From Agrypnia vestita (taxonomy: Eukaryota; Arthropoda; Insecta; Trichoptera; Phryganeidae): a stretch of 64,000 nucleotides of DNA. The position numbers were made by a program, and so were the translations under genes. The stretch spans positions 124,001-188,000 of the forward strand of contig JADDOH010004261.1 in the NCBI GenBank assembly GCA_016648135.1. Direction: 5' to 3'. Below, piece after piece: positions 34,295-45,798 of the stretch; positions within the stretch are counted from its first letter, which is position 1; each line of letters opens with the position of its first letter. Below the pieces are notes generated by a model that searched no databases, was not told the origin of the DNA, and was given only the letters and a program-made list of their open reading frames with translations.

Positions 34295-34931
34295 AGGGGT
34301 TAAATTTTTAAATGCGCTTCCAGGTGAATCAAAATTGGGAGTGAATTATTCAAGATTTTATTCAAAATTAAGAACCCTTTCACCTCACTTCAAAATTCCA
34401 TATAAATGTTTATGGGTGCCTGTGTCTAATAATAAAAGTAATCCTGTATAAGATTGCCTACATTACTCAATGTGGCAATCCACTTAGTTTTGTATGTGAC
34501 ACTGTTCTGCAATATGCAATACAGTATCACAATGACAATGCCACCCAATTTAAACACGAGAAATGGTTTCTCATCTAAATTGGGTGCGTTTTGTCCATAA
34601 TCCTTGCATACAAAACTTGACTTGATTATGGACATAACCCACCCAATTTAGATGAGAAACCAATTCTCGTGTTTAAATTGGGTGGCATTGTCATTGTGAT
34701 ATTGTATAGCATATTGCAGAACAGTGTCACATACAAAACTAACAATCCACATTGAATAATATTGGCAACCTTATACAGGATTACTATTATAATTAGACAC
34801 GCCCACAAACACGTACATGGAATTTAAATCTTAATGCTTTTGGTTTTCTCAAGTAGGCTCTTAATTTTGACTTAAATATTGAATAATTCACTTCCACTTT
34901 TGATTCACGTGGAAGGGCATTAACAAATTTG
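34295..34931. mobile_element. Fold-back of two LINE 3' ends (tail to tail)
   Basis: A near-complete palindrome with its axis near 34613. Arms of about 300 bp pair along their length: GTCCATAATC at 34593 with GATTATGGAC at 34624, CACCCAATTTAAACACGAGA with TCTCGTGTTTAAATTGGGTG, GTAATCCTGTATA with TATACAGGATTAC. The outer part of each arm encodes the same LINE C-terminus in opposite directions: plus RGVKFLNALPGESKLGVNYS...FYSKLRTL, minus QGVKFVNALPRESKVEVNYS...FKSKLRAYL. Arms differ at scattered sites. The 60-70 codon frames inside are arm translations, not genes. Confidence 0.7.
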
Positions 34932-35170
34932 ACTCCTTGATGTGAAGTGGTGGTGTACCAGTCCTGAACCTGGGCACTGAAACCAGTCGATCTTCGTCCG
35001 TCACTAAAACAGCTTCCTGGCGATTATTGCTGAAGCGTATTTTGAAGGTTTAGAGTAGAGCACATTTTTGATAGATTTTATTAATAGTATCACGATACTG
35101 AAGAAATAGAAGTAAGTACAGATAATCAAGAAGTTCCCGAACGTTTTACAGTAAATTGGAAATAGGTAGT

Positions 35171-35504
35171 GTAAACAGCCGGCTAGATTCGCGAAATATC
35201 TGGCAATCCAAAACTGTATTTAAACGGGACGATTCCATCGAGACACACAGTTGTCGTTTTGACAGAAGCAAAACCAAAGATAAGCGATAGAAGCGGCGAG
35301 CGGTGATTCAGTGTTGCCAGCGAAATTCATTGCAAGCGTGCCTACCGGGCATTCAATGGCGAATAGTGCGATATAAGACGTGCGAATCTTCTAAGGCGAG
35401 TAAAGTGTTCTACAGACGAGTGATTAGTTCGAAATCAGTCTGATTTATAAAATACTGCTCCAGTTAAGTTCTTCCACTGCCACGCACCCGTGACAACAGT
35501 TTTA
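35171..35504 (+). mobile_element. Possible solo LTR (TGT...ACA)
   Basis: Begins TGTAAACAGCCGGCTAGATT and ends CACCCGTGACAACA. TATTTAAACGGGACGATTCC near 35220 could be the promoter region. GC-richer than its flanks. No duplication at the ends and no internal region, so tentative. Confidence 0.3.
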
Positions 35505-36223
35505 CAAAATTTTAAAAAGTTCTATTGCGAGAAATATTGAAGGCTTTTTCAAAATTACTTTAATAACTAGTCACCTTTTCCACGGGCAACATATTATATA
35601 TTTATAGATTTAAAGGCTCCACCCCATCCCACTATTTAATACTGTAAAATGGACTGGACAAATATTTTTTATTTTATTATATTTTATTCGGTCAACCAAC
35701 AGGGAGACATAATTGCTTGGTAGGAAAAAATACAGAAAAAAAAGTTAAATGTCTCCCACAATTAAAGGATGACACAGATAATGCATAATTATAGATAAGT
35801 CAATTTGATATGAATGACAGATAAACAATTTTACAAATTCATTTAACGATTTCTTGTTAAATGCTGTCTAAAAGGATTTTCCTAATTTAATTTTAACATA
35901 AACATAAAAGGGTTTGTGTTATATGTAATGCTCATGGTCAGGGAGGGGGACTAGTTTCTAGTAGATATCTGCCTCACCATATTAGGACGATACTTTTCAT
36001 ATTTAGTATTAAAAATATCTATTGAATTTAAGAAGTATTTATAATCTGAGCATATTATTATTATTATATTTATTTATACAGTAGATAAATAATAATGTTT
36101 TTTATATATAAATTAATTCTATGTTATAATATTTTAAAGACATTATACTCCCCATAATATGAGCCAAAACTCGAGCTTACGGGAGGAATATTTACAAGCC
36201 AAATTAATGTATACAAGCAGAAA
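35505..36223. other. No supported gene
   Basis: AT-rich. A short GC-richer patch at 35935-35990 (GGTCAGGGAGGGGGACTAGT ... TGCCTCACCATATTAGGACG) may be a retroelement tail. Confidence 0.45.
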
Positions 36224-36526
36224 CTATTTAGAAATAGTATTTTTTTTTATTAAACAGAAATCATTTGAGACATGTGGGCAATGATATAATTCATCGTTGT
36301 CCAAAATCAAGGATTTGACTTCTTTCTTAAACTGTTCGTATTTTGGATTGTTCCTTTATTGAAATTTGTTTTGCGACAACAATGTATTGTACCATTTAAC
36401 TCCCAAGTATGTATAATGATATTGTGCCATGGTGGTTCTTAAAGTTGGTATCTTTATTTGTCCCTTTGTTCTACGTCTATTACTTATACAGTCTAAGGGG
36501 TGAGATTTATTTATAAAATAATCTTT
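36224..36526 (-). pseudogene. LINE polyprotein C-terminal remnant
   Basis: One minus-strand frame with a single internal TAA: HPLDCISNRRRTKGQIKIPT, then LRTTMAQYHYTYLGVKWYNT, then NNPKYEQFKKEVKSLILDND, ending at TAG (36224). NRRRT-x-G-x-I-x-IP-x-LRT...Y-x-G-x-x-x-(Y/F)N...FKKxVKxLI is the last segment of Jockey/CR1-like polyproteins. Upstream on the minus strand (to about 36690) KNIQNKLPMPNLERLFYK may be the degraded continuation in another frame. Confidence 0.6.
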
Positions 36527-36769
36527 CTAAATTTGGCATAGGGAGTTTGTTTTGTATATTTTTGAGAGTAATGGTACCTACATTATATGTAAGGTTTTTT
36601 GAGAATCGTCTTAATAAGCCTCCCCACCCATACATATAAAAATACAAAGTCTTCAACATGTTTATTGTTACGCTATTTTTAATTCCTGCCAAGAGACATC
36701 ATTGAAGTCTACCGTACGATGCTTTTGAAACTTGTAAAACGTCAAACGGTTGTGAAAACCCTAAGAAAT

Positions 36770-37095
36770 GAGTGAATCCGCATCGGCTGACAGCTGACTG
36801 CTCAATGATCGTCTCCGCATCGGGGCGATCGATTGTGGGAGATCGGTGTTGGCCGACTATCTCACGAATTGAATTGTATCAAATACCGGAGCGGGCGGAT
36901 GATTAATATCCGCCGCGGACAATGCAGTGCGCCGGAGAAAGGTCACCGCTGGGAGGGCCACATATTATTTTGTTCTCGATCATTCGATTCGATTAATCTC
37001 CGGGTCGGATGCTGCGTGTGGGCCACGGGGTGATTGTCGAGCGCCGGCGGGGAGCTGCGGCTCTGGGCGCGATGGGATAACGCGAATTTACGGGT
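36770..37095. other. GC-rich island
   Basis: Block with GCATCGGCTGACAGCTGACT, GTCTCCGCATCGGGGCGATC, TTAATATCCGCCGCGGACAA and CGCCGGCGGGGAGCTGCGGC. CAGCTG E-box and TAAT/ATTA words occur in it. Overlapping frames on both strands argue against real coding. Candidate conserved regulatory element. Confidence 0.4.
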
Positions 37096-37127
37096 GGACC
37101 GTACCCATGAAACAACAACAATCATTC

Positions 37128-37290
37128 ATATTTCATAGACGTCTCGCAGGGACGAGGATATTTATGTGTAAGTCTTTGTGGGGTAGCCACAGGGCTTGCG
37201 ACCTGCATGAGATGGCTTAATTGATCACTTTACACGACGCAACGTTCACCAATTCCACCGTAAGAACATCCACACATTATCAAATTTTAT
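37128..37290. repeat. MITE family A, left-half fragment
   Basis: GACGTCTCGCAGGGACGAGG, GTAAGTCTTTGTGGGGTAGC, then ATGGCTTAATTGATCACTTT and ACGCAACGTTCACCAATTCC in family A order. Confidence 0.55.
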
Positions 37291-37775
37291 GAAATTAATT
37301 ATATCTCTCAAAATATCAAATAAATCATGTTGAAAACAATTGAAAATTGCATTCTCATAGGAAATACATAAATTCTGAAAATTTCACAGCACTAGCTAGT
37401 CGAAAAATTGTTGATGTTTTGATTATTAAGGGGAGTGGTTATAAAATTAAGTAGTTATAAAGTAATTATAATGGAAAAAGGTAGGTATAAGAGAGGGCCA
37501 TTTATAAAGTTAATTTTATTGCTTATAATATATCAGTTTTTTTTAAAAGTATTTTTCCTGATTTCCAATATTTCTAGGTTATCCAAGTGATAACCATTAT
37601 TTAAATTGAAAGAGTGGTTGTATTAGATGGTTCGCAAATTATCTTTTTTCAATTATTATAACAAATTAAAAATCTAATCACTCTTTCGATTTAATTACTG
37701 ATTTCAAAATTTTACACGCCAACACTAATACTTGTTGATATTTGTTGATATTTTGAGAGGTATAATTAATTTAAA
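37291..37775. repeat. Inverted-repeat element next to family A fragment
   Basis: TAATTATATCTCTCAAAATA at 37296 pairs with TATTTTGAGAGGTATAATTA at 37749. An inner pair, AATTGAAAGAGTGGTTGTAT (37603) and TCTAATCACTCTTTCGATTT (37673), also folds. Non-coding. Confidence 0.5.
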
Positions 37776-38074
37776 TATTTCATAAATATAGATCTACAAA
37801 AGATAGGAATTTCACGTTTCTAGTCAAGTTAAGTATTATTTATTTAAAAAAACTCTAATTAATACTATTGCGATATTTTTGTCACCAACTGCTAAAATTT
37901 CAGTAATTAACTATCTATTCTTAAACTTAAGTTTGTTCATTGGTAATTATAAAAGCGTGTGCTCAATTTATTTTTAAATTGCTTGTTTGTTGAGACATCA
38001 TGCGTTGTCCACAGGATGTTTAGATCAAAAAATTCTGTAGCAATACCTGGCAGCGAATAAGAATGAACAAATAA

Positions 38075-38265
38075 AAGTGGGGAGGCCTTCGTCTAGCAGT
38101 AGACAGAAAATAACTAAAGGTGAGAAGTACGAGATCTTGCATCTCATAATTCAGGGAAAGATTACCGGAAGTAGGGATCCTGGAAGAAGGAGAACATGAG
38201 TACAATGATCCGGGCTGCAGTAAATAAAAAAATGATACCCAACGTCCGTTAAACGGATGGGTCAA
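38075..38265 (+). pseudogene. RTE-like LINE C-terminus fragment
   Basis: The plus strand reads YEILHLIIQGKITGSRDPGR then RRT before frame loss. L-x-LI-x-QGKI-x-G-x-R-x-x-GRRRTS is a signature of RTE/BovB-type and related LINEs. Just upstream is GGAGGCCTTCGTCTAGCAGT, a typical 3' end of lepidopteran RTE-like elements, so two truncated pieces may be joined. Confidence 0.5.
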
Positions 38266-38539
38266 AAGAAGAAGATACAATTCTTGCTTAGACAACATTT
38301 AACAAAAAACAAAACCATAAACAATGGCAATACATTACAACATAATTATTGACTATAACACTCTCAGTGCTGTTAATAATTTGCAAGGCACCTACCACAA
38401 TAAAATGGCAGCACCAAAAAAAGTAATTGTTTTTAGATTGCGTTATTTAGATACGAATAAAGTTGCGCTCACGGAGATGATTACTTTACGAAGCGTGAAA
38501 GTGAGCCGAGATTTGGCCCCATCGATTGTCAATGGCAGT

Positions 38540-38800
38540 TGATGTATTATGGTAATCACCCTAAATTGCCGGGCTCTGATCGCGTCGGAGATTACGACCA
38601 CGTGACCGGCTCTCCTCGTCACGTCCCGAGGGGGCGGCGATGACGAAGATGCGCCCCGGACCACCTCCGCGATGAAATAATTGAATATTCAGCTCGGACG
38701 CGCTCGCCATATTGTTACACTGTAACATTGCACCGCGCGATTCTCAAACTGAGCGGGCAAGGTCAGTCGGGACTGCCCACTGCCGTCCTCTTCCTTTTCT
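38540..38800. other. GC-rich island
   Basis: GGTAATCACCCTAAATTGCC, GATCGCGTCGGAGATTACGA, CACGTGACC (E-box, about 38600), CGAGGGGGCGGCGATGACGA, then GTTACACTGTAACATTGC. No convincing frame. One of the clearest enhancer-like blocks in the window. Confidence 0.4.
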
Positions 38801-39027
38801 TTTTCGTCTCTTTAACCTATCTGCCGTAAACCTGTCGTTTTCGGGTTGTTTACTACAGGTTTTCGACAGGAGATGAGAACACAACAAAATAATACTAGCA
38901 GGCTGGCGATTGCTGATTGCCGAAACCGACTGCTGAAACGCCTATTTCTTGCTGCTAGGTCCTGCGGGCGACTGTAGTGGTGCCAACGTCAGGGACAAGA
39001 GTGCCAACACGACAAAATTATGACAGT

Positions 39028-39239
39028 TGTGGGGTATAAAAGCAAAGGCAGCAATATCAGCAGAGGATTACTAATTTATAATGTACCGAATTCGAGATTT
39101 TAAAGGAAACGTGATTTTGGAAGGGATAGATACATAAAATCGAGAATTCAGTACATTTTCAATTAGCAGTCCTGGGTGACTGCACTCAAATATTTTTTTA
39201 GTTGTTTGAATGTTGCTGCCTTTGCTCTTATACCCCACA
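39028..39239. mobile_element. MITE, family B copy 2
   Basis: TGTGGGGTATAAAAGCAAAG, then GCAGCAATATC, and the inverted end GCTGCCTTTGCTCTTATACC then CCACA. Interior GAGGATTACTAATTTATAAT matches the other copies. Confidence 0.75.
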
Positions 39240-39334
39240 ATTTGTTGGATTTATGCAGCCCGCGAAATTCTAAAATTCGACAACGGTCATAGACACATGT
39301 GTCGCGATGTATAGGTAATACTTAGTCTAATCTC

Positions 39335-39720
39335 CTTTAAAGTAGTCCCCTTGCACACATGCACACTTCTTCCGGTGGTCCCGTCACTGTGGGAAGCATT
39401 TCTAGAATACCATATTTTGGAATGGTGGTCAGCTGGGACATGGATTTCCGCTTAATGTCTTCACTTGATTCAAATCGGGTCCCTTTCTGCGACATTTTTA
39501 ATTTAGGGAATAGCCAAAAATCGCGCGGAGCCATATTGGGAGAGTAGGAAGCCTGACAAATTAGGGGAATTATTTTGAACGATAAAAAAGTTTGGCCTTT
39601 TTGTTTGAACCAAAAAAAAGATTAATCAGATGCAAAGAATGGAGCTGCTCCATCTTTCTTCAAGCCTAAATCTTCCGTCAAAATTTTATCCAATGCTTAC
39701 CCCCATCTCTTGTTGCTAAG
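39335..39720 (-). pseudogene. mariner transposase remnant
   Basis: Minus-strand frame: YSPNMAPRDFWLFPKLK, then KGTRFESSEDIKRKSMSQLT, ending a few residues after TTIPKYGILE. YSP-x-x-AP-x-DF-x-LFPKLK is the third catalytic block of mariner transposases (D34D family); the catalytic Asp of AP-x-D is kept. Farther upstream (about 39630-39690) the minus strand reads ILTEDLGLKK, the end of the mariner N-terminal region, so the middle of the gene is deleted. Dead copy; no terminal repeats identified. Confidence 0.6.
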
Positions 39721-40869
39721 TCTGTTTAAAATTTAATGCAATATCATTGGTTTTAACTAACAATTTGGCACTTTTGTTTATGACGAGATATTATATTAAT
39801 TCAATGTATTTGCTAAAATGATACAGGTATATAATTTTAACTTATTTAATAGATATTTATTTTTCGTACATCAGTAATATGAAAGAATAAGCCATAGCCA
39901 ATTACATGAAAACCTATTTTCATAGGAGTAAGAATATGTGTCGGTTAGGTAGTAATTTAATTAGTAAATTGATGTATGCGAGTGAGTGTGTGTATGTGTG
40001 TAGTGTGTTTGTACGTGCATTCACGTGCGAAGAAATATGTCATCTCGCAAATTTACCCCTTACAGAGTAAGTAAATTGCACATAACTTAAAAGATATCGA
40101 AATCTGTAAAAAACATGTTTGTCACAGGTGTCGAGAACACGTTGTGTTGGTTTTGTTATTTATCCAGATGCTGTTATTAAAAAAAACTACAGAAAAAACA
40201 GTTTTCGTTGCCACTTTTAAAAATTATTGTTTAACTTTAAAAATTTTCATTAATTGGTAACGGTAAAAAATATGTAGGTAAACAAATGAAATTAAAAACT
40301 CTCCGATCGGATATTTTCATTGATTCTTATTCATTATTACATTCCTAAAGCGTACATAGTTTAAATTCTTAAAATATTATCAAAATTACACTTTTAAATT
40401 TAACTTATAACGACCCACTAAGTGAATATGGTATATAAATAATAAATATGGGGCAGTTATATTTCACAATTTGATAGTTTTATTATTGCAGGTTAAATCA
40501 CAATTATATAATGTAAGAAAATGCGTTATAATACAAAAAAAGATGCATCAGCATTGAATCATAGCGCCATAATATTATTATTAATAATATTTCTGTGGTT
40601 TTTTTATTTTATTTTTTGTTTTTTTTTATTTATAATTTTTTTTTTTTTTTACATCTCAGACCCACAAAACCTCACATTGATATTTGTCTGTAGGTGCATC
40701 AATACATATATATAAATAAATTGTAATTACCAGAAATACATTCATATTAATTAATTACAATAGATCTTATAAACTCAAATACAAATCAACAATACTATAC
40801 AACAATACAAGAAAATATACAAATATTACCAAAATCAAAATAAGTCTCTTTTATTTAATAACATATTCA
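39721..40869. other. No supported gene
   Basis: AT-rich with a T-rich tract near 40595-40650. Nothing else recognised. Confidence 0.55.
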
Positions 40870-41255
40870 TTAATTCTGTATTTTGCCCTTTTTTATAAAT
40901 ATCCATTTTATTAATTTCCATATCCATGGGATTTTATTTAATATTTTTGGTATGACATATTTGAATGTTCTTTGTCCATATTTATTTATGACCTTCGGTA
41001 TTCGTAGTCCTTCTTTAACCGTAAATCTGGTACTATGTTTATGAATCAATCTACGCTTATATGTCCCATCTTCATGATATCGTGTAATTAGTTTGTACCA
41101 CAAGATAGCATTAATTGGCATAGAGGCTTGTTTCTTGAAGAGTTCCTGTATCTTTAGTAGCACTTTCTTTATTTATTAATTTTATAGCCGAATTTTGAAT
41201 ATTTTGAATTTTTCTAATATTAGTTTTGCAAGTTAGACCCCAGCTAGTAATTCAA
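40870..41255 (-). pseudogene. LINE reverse-transcriptase C-terminal remnant
   Basis: The minus strand near 41245-41165 reads ITSWGLTCKTNIRKIQNIQN then SAIKLINK; after a frame break 41163-40870 reads KIQELFKKQASMPINAILWY, then STRFTVKEGLRIPKVINKYG, then QRTFKYVIPKILNKIPWIWK. WG-x(6)-IxxIQxxQxxAIKLI and L-x-IPK...YGQRTFxYxxPxILNxIP are conserved after the RT domain of LINEs. Truncated at 5', and abuts a GC-rich island. Confidence 0.6.
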
Positions 41256-41269
41256 TTTGACGATAAGTA

Positions 41270-41525
41270 TTAATAATTGACGTCGGGAGGCCCCAGTTTG
41301 AGAAGCGCAGTGAAAGGTTTTGGCAGGGTGGCGGGGTGCGGCGGGGGGTGGTCCCGGGCCGTGAGAGCTGGTGATGAATGATCATTACATTCGGCAGCAC
41401 TTGTTCCACAACTTTATTCAAATTAAATACCACTCGAGGAGCGCTCGAGGAATTCCAGCTCCACCCCTGCGCCCCGCTTGCGGTCGAACTAATTTGGTTA
41501 ATGCTGTAACCCGTTTGTTTCTTCT
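41270..41525. other. GC-rich island
   Basis: GCAGGGTGGCGGGGTGCGGC, GGGGGGTGGTCCCGGGCC, and CTCGAGGAGCGCTCGAGG, a self-complementary word. It starts right at the LINE junction. Frames overlap on both strands. Not coding as far as I can see. Confidence 0.35.
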
Positions 41526-41896
41526 CCACACCTTCGTAATGTGTCCAAAATATCTTCCGTGACACATATTTTATATTATTCCCATAATTATTTTTTTTTA
41601 CCACATACCTACATATTTTTTGAAATAACACTATTTTCGCATTTTTTCTGGTGTAATATTTTTTTACAAAATTTCTGTAAATACATAATTTACAGAAATT
41701 TTTACTGGTTTCGCGACATACCCGTCTCTTCGGGTTAGGATAACCGCTACGCTGGCATGTGAATACCATTACGCACCAAAATCAGAGTAACATTCACACA
41801 CTCATACCTTCCCAAAATATGTAGTCTCAAATAGTGTATGAATAATACTTTGTTTGTGGTGTGTAGTAGTATTTACATACTAGTGTAGTGGTTGTC
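41526..41896. other. No gene; hairpin and leader to hammerhead-like motif
   Basis: Contains the hairpin AAATTTCTGTAAAT/ATTTACAGAAATTT (41669-41701). The 178-codon minus frame crossing 41233-41769 is a mosaic of island, hairpin and AT-rich sequence and has no motif. Confidence 0.5.
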
Positions 41897-41925
41897 CTGA
41901 CGAAGAGGCGGATACGTCTCGAAAC
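41897..41925 (+). ncRNA. Hammerhead-like motif (copy c)
   Basis: CTGACGA-A, a GAGGCG/CGTCTC stem with GATA loop, then GAAAC. Next comes AC-CG-GT (minimal stem III), A (cleavage-site nucleotide in GUA), then GAC, which pairs with GTC just before the core. The best-preserved copy. The extra A before stem II departs from the canonical fold. Confidence 0.5.
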
Positions 41926-42965
41926 CGGTAGACTAAAATTCTCCATTAGTGGTTAGATACTAAAATGACTTAAAATATTGATAATAGATTTTTTTAGCCT
42001 CATCTATGTGTGACTAGTTAGGAAAATGAAAGAAGGAAGATATTTCTATATATTGACCTGGTTTATATTATATTCTATCTCTATTTTGTTGATAAGTAGG
42101 GAGCATAGAATAAATCTTTCGTTTTTATTATTACGTCTAATAGAGAGTAGTGAAGATCGTTACACTGATTACAAGAGTTGAAATAAGAAAACAATTTGAA
42201 AGGACATTTCCAAGTTGGTCAAAAGTCTATCTGAAAAAAAAAAACGAAGTTTGTGATGCAAGAATACCTAAATACCTAAGTCTCCAAAATATAGAAAACA
42301 CTTTAAATGTTTAATTGTTTCTAAGGATCTTTACTCACAAACTAATATATCTATAGTTCACAAATTTACAGTTGTTTGTTTAAAATTAATGTAGGTATAA
42401 CATGATAAATACATTATTAATTCATATATGAAATTTAATTTAATTTAATTAATATATGAAAAGATTGTCATATTATTGTATGTACCTTTGCTTGATAATT
42501 TAGAAGATAAGAGTAATTCCAATAGCATTTTGTTTATTAAGTAATACAACATGAAATTCAGTATTTTTTTAAAAATAATAACGATTCACGTTGCAATATT
42601 TATGAAAAAAATGTAATTAATTTATATTATAAATCGAAATATGACTTTTAGCCGGTCAGTAATATATGACGCTAATATTCTCTATATTTTTATTTTGAAA
42701 TTGCAACTTTCATAGAACATAGTTTGATAATTAAAACATATCTAACCAATCCCTTAAAATGATAAATCGATAAAATGTATATATTTAAAAAAATCTATTT
42801 GATTTTAAATTTGCTATTTCAAATATTGAAACAAGTGATATGCATAAAATTTAATGGTTTTAGCATAAATAGTAAAATTCGTCTTTAATTTGGGCCAACA
42901 AAAATATAGCGCCATCAAAAATATAAATAGTAACGTCAATATAATCTTTAAAACTAAAATGTTTT
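41926..42965. other. No supported gene
   Basis: AT-rich, nothing recognised. Confidence 0.55.
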
Positions 42966-43400
42966 ATCAATTAGTGTATATTATAGATATCTCACAGAGA
43001 CGAAACTGTATTAATTATGGGAAAGTAGGTATAGAAGTCATTTGGGTGTAACAGGACTTATGACCTGTCTTTTTATGGTTGGCTTAAGTGATCACTTTAC
43101 ACAATTGTAACATTCGCCATTTCCACCCATGATAGAATATACCATGCTTATTCATTTTTTGGAAGTTGTATATATGTTCAAATTGCGTGAAAAGCTTTCA
43201 TATATGAGTTGTAAGCGCCTTTTCCATGCGGCCTGTACAAAGCCATTTTCATTCCCCTAAATCCCCACAGATGTCGCTAATGAGAAAATCTACATTGATT
43301 ACATTACTACATTGTTACACCCAAATGACTTCTATACCTACTTTCCCATAATTAATACAGTTTCGTCTCTGTGAGATATCTATAATATACACTAATTGAT
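42966..43400. mobile_element. MITE family A, complete copy with 88-bp perfect TIRs
   Basis: The left arm 42966-43053 and right arm 43313-43400 are exact inverted copies (ATCAATTAGTGTATATTATA ... GGGTGTAACA). The interior carries GGCTTAAGTGATCACTTTAC and CATTCGCCATTTCCACCC, shared with all family A copies. Identical arms imply recent gene conversion or recent insertion. Non-coding. Confidence 0.85.
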
Positions 43401-44301
43401 TAATAATGTCTCTGTGACATAAATCCAGCACTGTTCTGAAAGATTTGAACAAACTCAAAATATTCTAAAATGTTTTATGTATTATTTTAAATAAATAACA
43501 TGATTATTTTTAGTTGCATGTTGTTACTTGCAAGAAAATTATAGTGAAATCAGTTATCAGTATCTTAGTGAAATGAAATGAGGCGACTATGCGCAAATAC
43601 GTAGGTATTCAAATAAGCTGTTGTGAATATAATTTTTGGAAATAACATATCAATTACTTATGATTTTGAATGTATTTCCCAGATATTTTATGTCCACAGC
43701 ATATTTGAGTGTAATATTTTTAATTTTATTGATGTATTATACAATTTTATGCTAAACGAACTACACAGACTTGTAAAATATACCAAAAAAACTTATTTTT
43801 CTATCATTGAGCTCCATAATCCGATATTAGGTCTTACTGCACACAGCGAAATTCAACTTGAAAATCTCTAATATGTACCTACATACCTGTCCTAAAACAT
43901 TTTCGTATTACCGTCTGCTGCAGTATAGACACTGACAGTACATATTTTTTAAGTGATAATTTTTTTTTAAAATTTAAGCACTTTTTTTCATTTGATTTTG
44001 GATGTTTTTTGACAAGGATAGTACAAATTTATGAAATACTGACGAAAAATTTTGGTGTAAAAAGAAGCCTGGAAAAAGATGTTGTATATAGATAACTTGA
44101 AAAGCATTTACTATACCAATATATATTTTATTCACATTTTCTCTCATAATTATTACATAATATTATGGAGAAATCTTATTAATCCATACTTTATCGAGAT
44201 ATTATTTCAAAATTTGATCATCGCCTGAAACTAGTCCAACTTCTATGGTGGTTAGTCATAGGATCCTTCAAAAAATTAATTTGGGTTTTAAATTCATTAT
44301 T
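43401..44301. other. No supported gene
   Basis: The 82-codon plus frame at 43623-43871 is AT-driven with no motif. Confidence 0.5.
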
Positions 44302-44525
44302 TGTGGAGTACCTATACAAACAAAGGCAGCAATACCCAAAAAATAAAAAAATGATTCTAGATTTTATGTATCTACCCCTTCCAAAATCATATTTCCTATA
44401 AATTTATAGGCTACTTTTTATAAAAAATCTCGAATAATTTAGTACATAATAAATTAGTACCTACATACCTAATTCTCGATGACTGCATTAAATTTTTTTT
44501 TTTGCCTTTGCTCTTATACCCCACA
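44302..44525. mobile_element. MITE, family B copy 3 (left end eroded)
   Basis: TGTGGAGTACC...CAAAGGCAGCAATACCC on the left; TTTTTGCCTTTGCTCTTATA then CCCCACA on the right. Interior ATTCTAGATTTTATGTATCT is shared with the other copies. Confidence 0.65.
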
Positions 44526-45465
44526 TTTAACATATTGTAGTTTACTTTTGTACACGATCCTAATCTCAGATGATCCAAAATGTAAGAACGGGGGTGTAAA
44601 GATATTTAAATCTGAAGTATTTTGACTCAGACAGTTTGAGAACACCTGAAAGTCAACGGATTGAATGCCCGAAGCCACAAAGATATTTATCGTCCATCGT
44701 GAATCTATACTTGATCAATAATCGAATCAATAATTGTGAATGATTATTTCCTATTAATTTGAAAGTATTTCATTACATTAATAATCTCGTGCCAGCCACC
44801 AAGAATAATAGACGGCATGACCACACCAAAATAGAGGTATCTCTTTCATGCACGATTTTTTAACGTCGTAATGGAACGCGTTATTTTTTTTTGTAAGTGG
44901 TTTGTTTTAATATGACTTGATTGAAATAAGAATGCAGTGAAATCATCTCACCTAACGCTAGGTGATAAAGATTACTGCACTTTTCTTTACGTAAGGTCTT
45001 AATTATCGTTTTTAGATATTTCATACATAGGTATGATAGTATAGACTAATAACTTGGATCAATTGCTCTGTAAAATAATTTCTGATTTTTACCCTAAATT
45101 TTATCTTGATTATATGATTTTTGGATATGCAGTTGTCAAATACTCTAGCTAGATATTTGAATTCGTATTGAATGAATCTGGAGTTTGGTGCCAAAATAAA
45201 TGAAATTAATAAATATATAATTTTTTTGTACCATCGAAAGTTACTCCGGCTCTTACTTCGTGGTGCAACATTTTAATTTAAAATATGATTTTTACTAAAA
45301 CTTTGCACTTTTTAGGTACCTACTCACAATATGAGTTATTGATTACTACAAGGTATAGTTCCGAGAGGAGCAGTCCCTCTCATCATCAGGTATAGTTAAT
45401 AACTAACTGAAATACAAATAAAAACAAAATTTAAATCTATTCAGAGTGGCGCGCGGTTGAGGGGG
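44526..45465. other. No supported gene
   Basis: AT-rich, nothing recognised. Confidence 0.55.
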
Positions 45466-45798
45466 GATGTTTTTTGCCCAATAACGGAAAAAGCTCCAGG
45501 ATCGGAGAAGTGGATTGAAGCGTGATACCTATGCTTCATACGTGATTGACAAATTCGGAGAAATTACCGTTACCTAAAAAATAACGACACAATAATAATC
45601 CAATAATCTAATCATTCTTTCGACAGTCACAAATTATAATTAGCTACTCCACTCGGTTCTTTATACAGGATATAACAATTTGAAAACCGTTGAAATCCTA
45701 AAAAATCTAAATTCTGAAATCACAATTATGAATAATATCGTGTTTCAATTCACATCTCCGATCCAAGAGCTTTTTCCGTTATTGGCCAAAATCATATT
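45466..45798. mobile_element. MITE, about 50-bp inverted repeats
   Basis: TTTTTGCCCAATAACGGAAA then AAGCTCCAGGATCGGAGAAG on the left pairs with CATCTCCGATCCAAGAGCTT then TTTCCGTTATTGGCCAAAAT on the right. Interior AT-rich. Confidence 0.65.

Noticed and set aside
34426..34808. Two small hydrophobic membrane-protein-like frames
   Set aside because: They are translations of the two arms of the LINE fold-back, so they mirror each other.
41233..41769. 178-codon minus-strand open frame, the longest in the window
   Set aside because: Runs through a GC-rich island, a hairpin and AT-rich DNA in turn; composition changes abruptly and no domain is visible.
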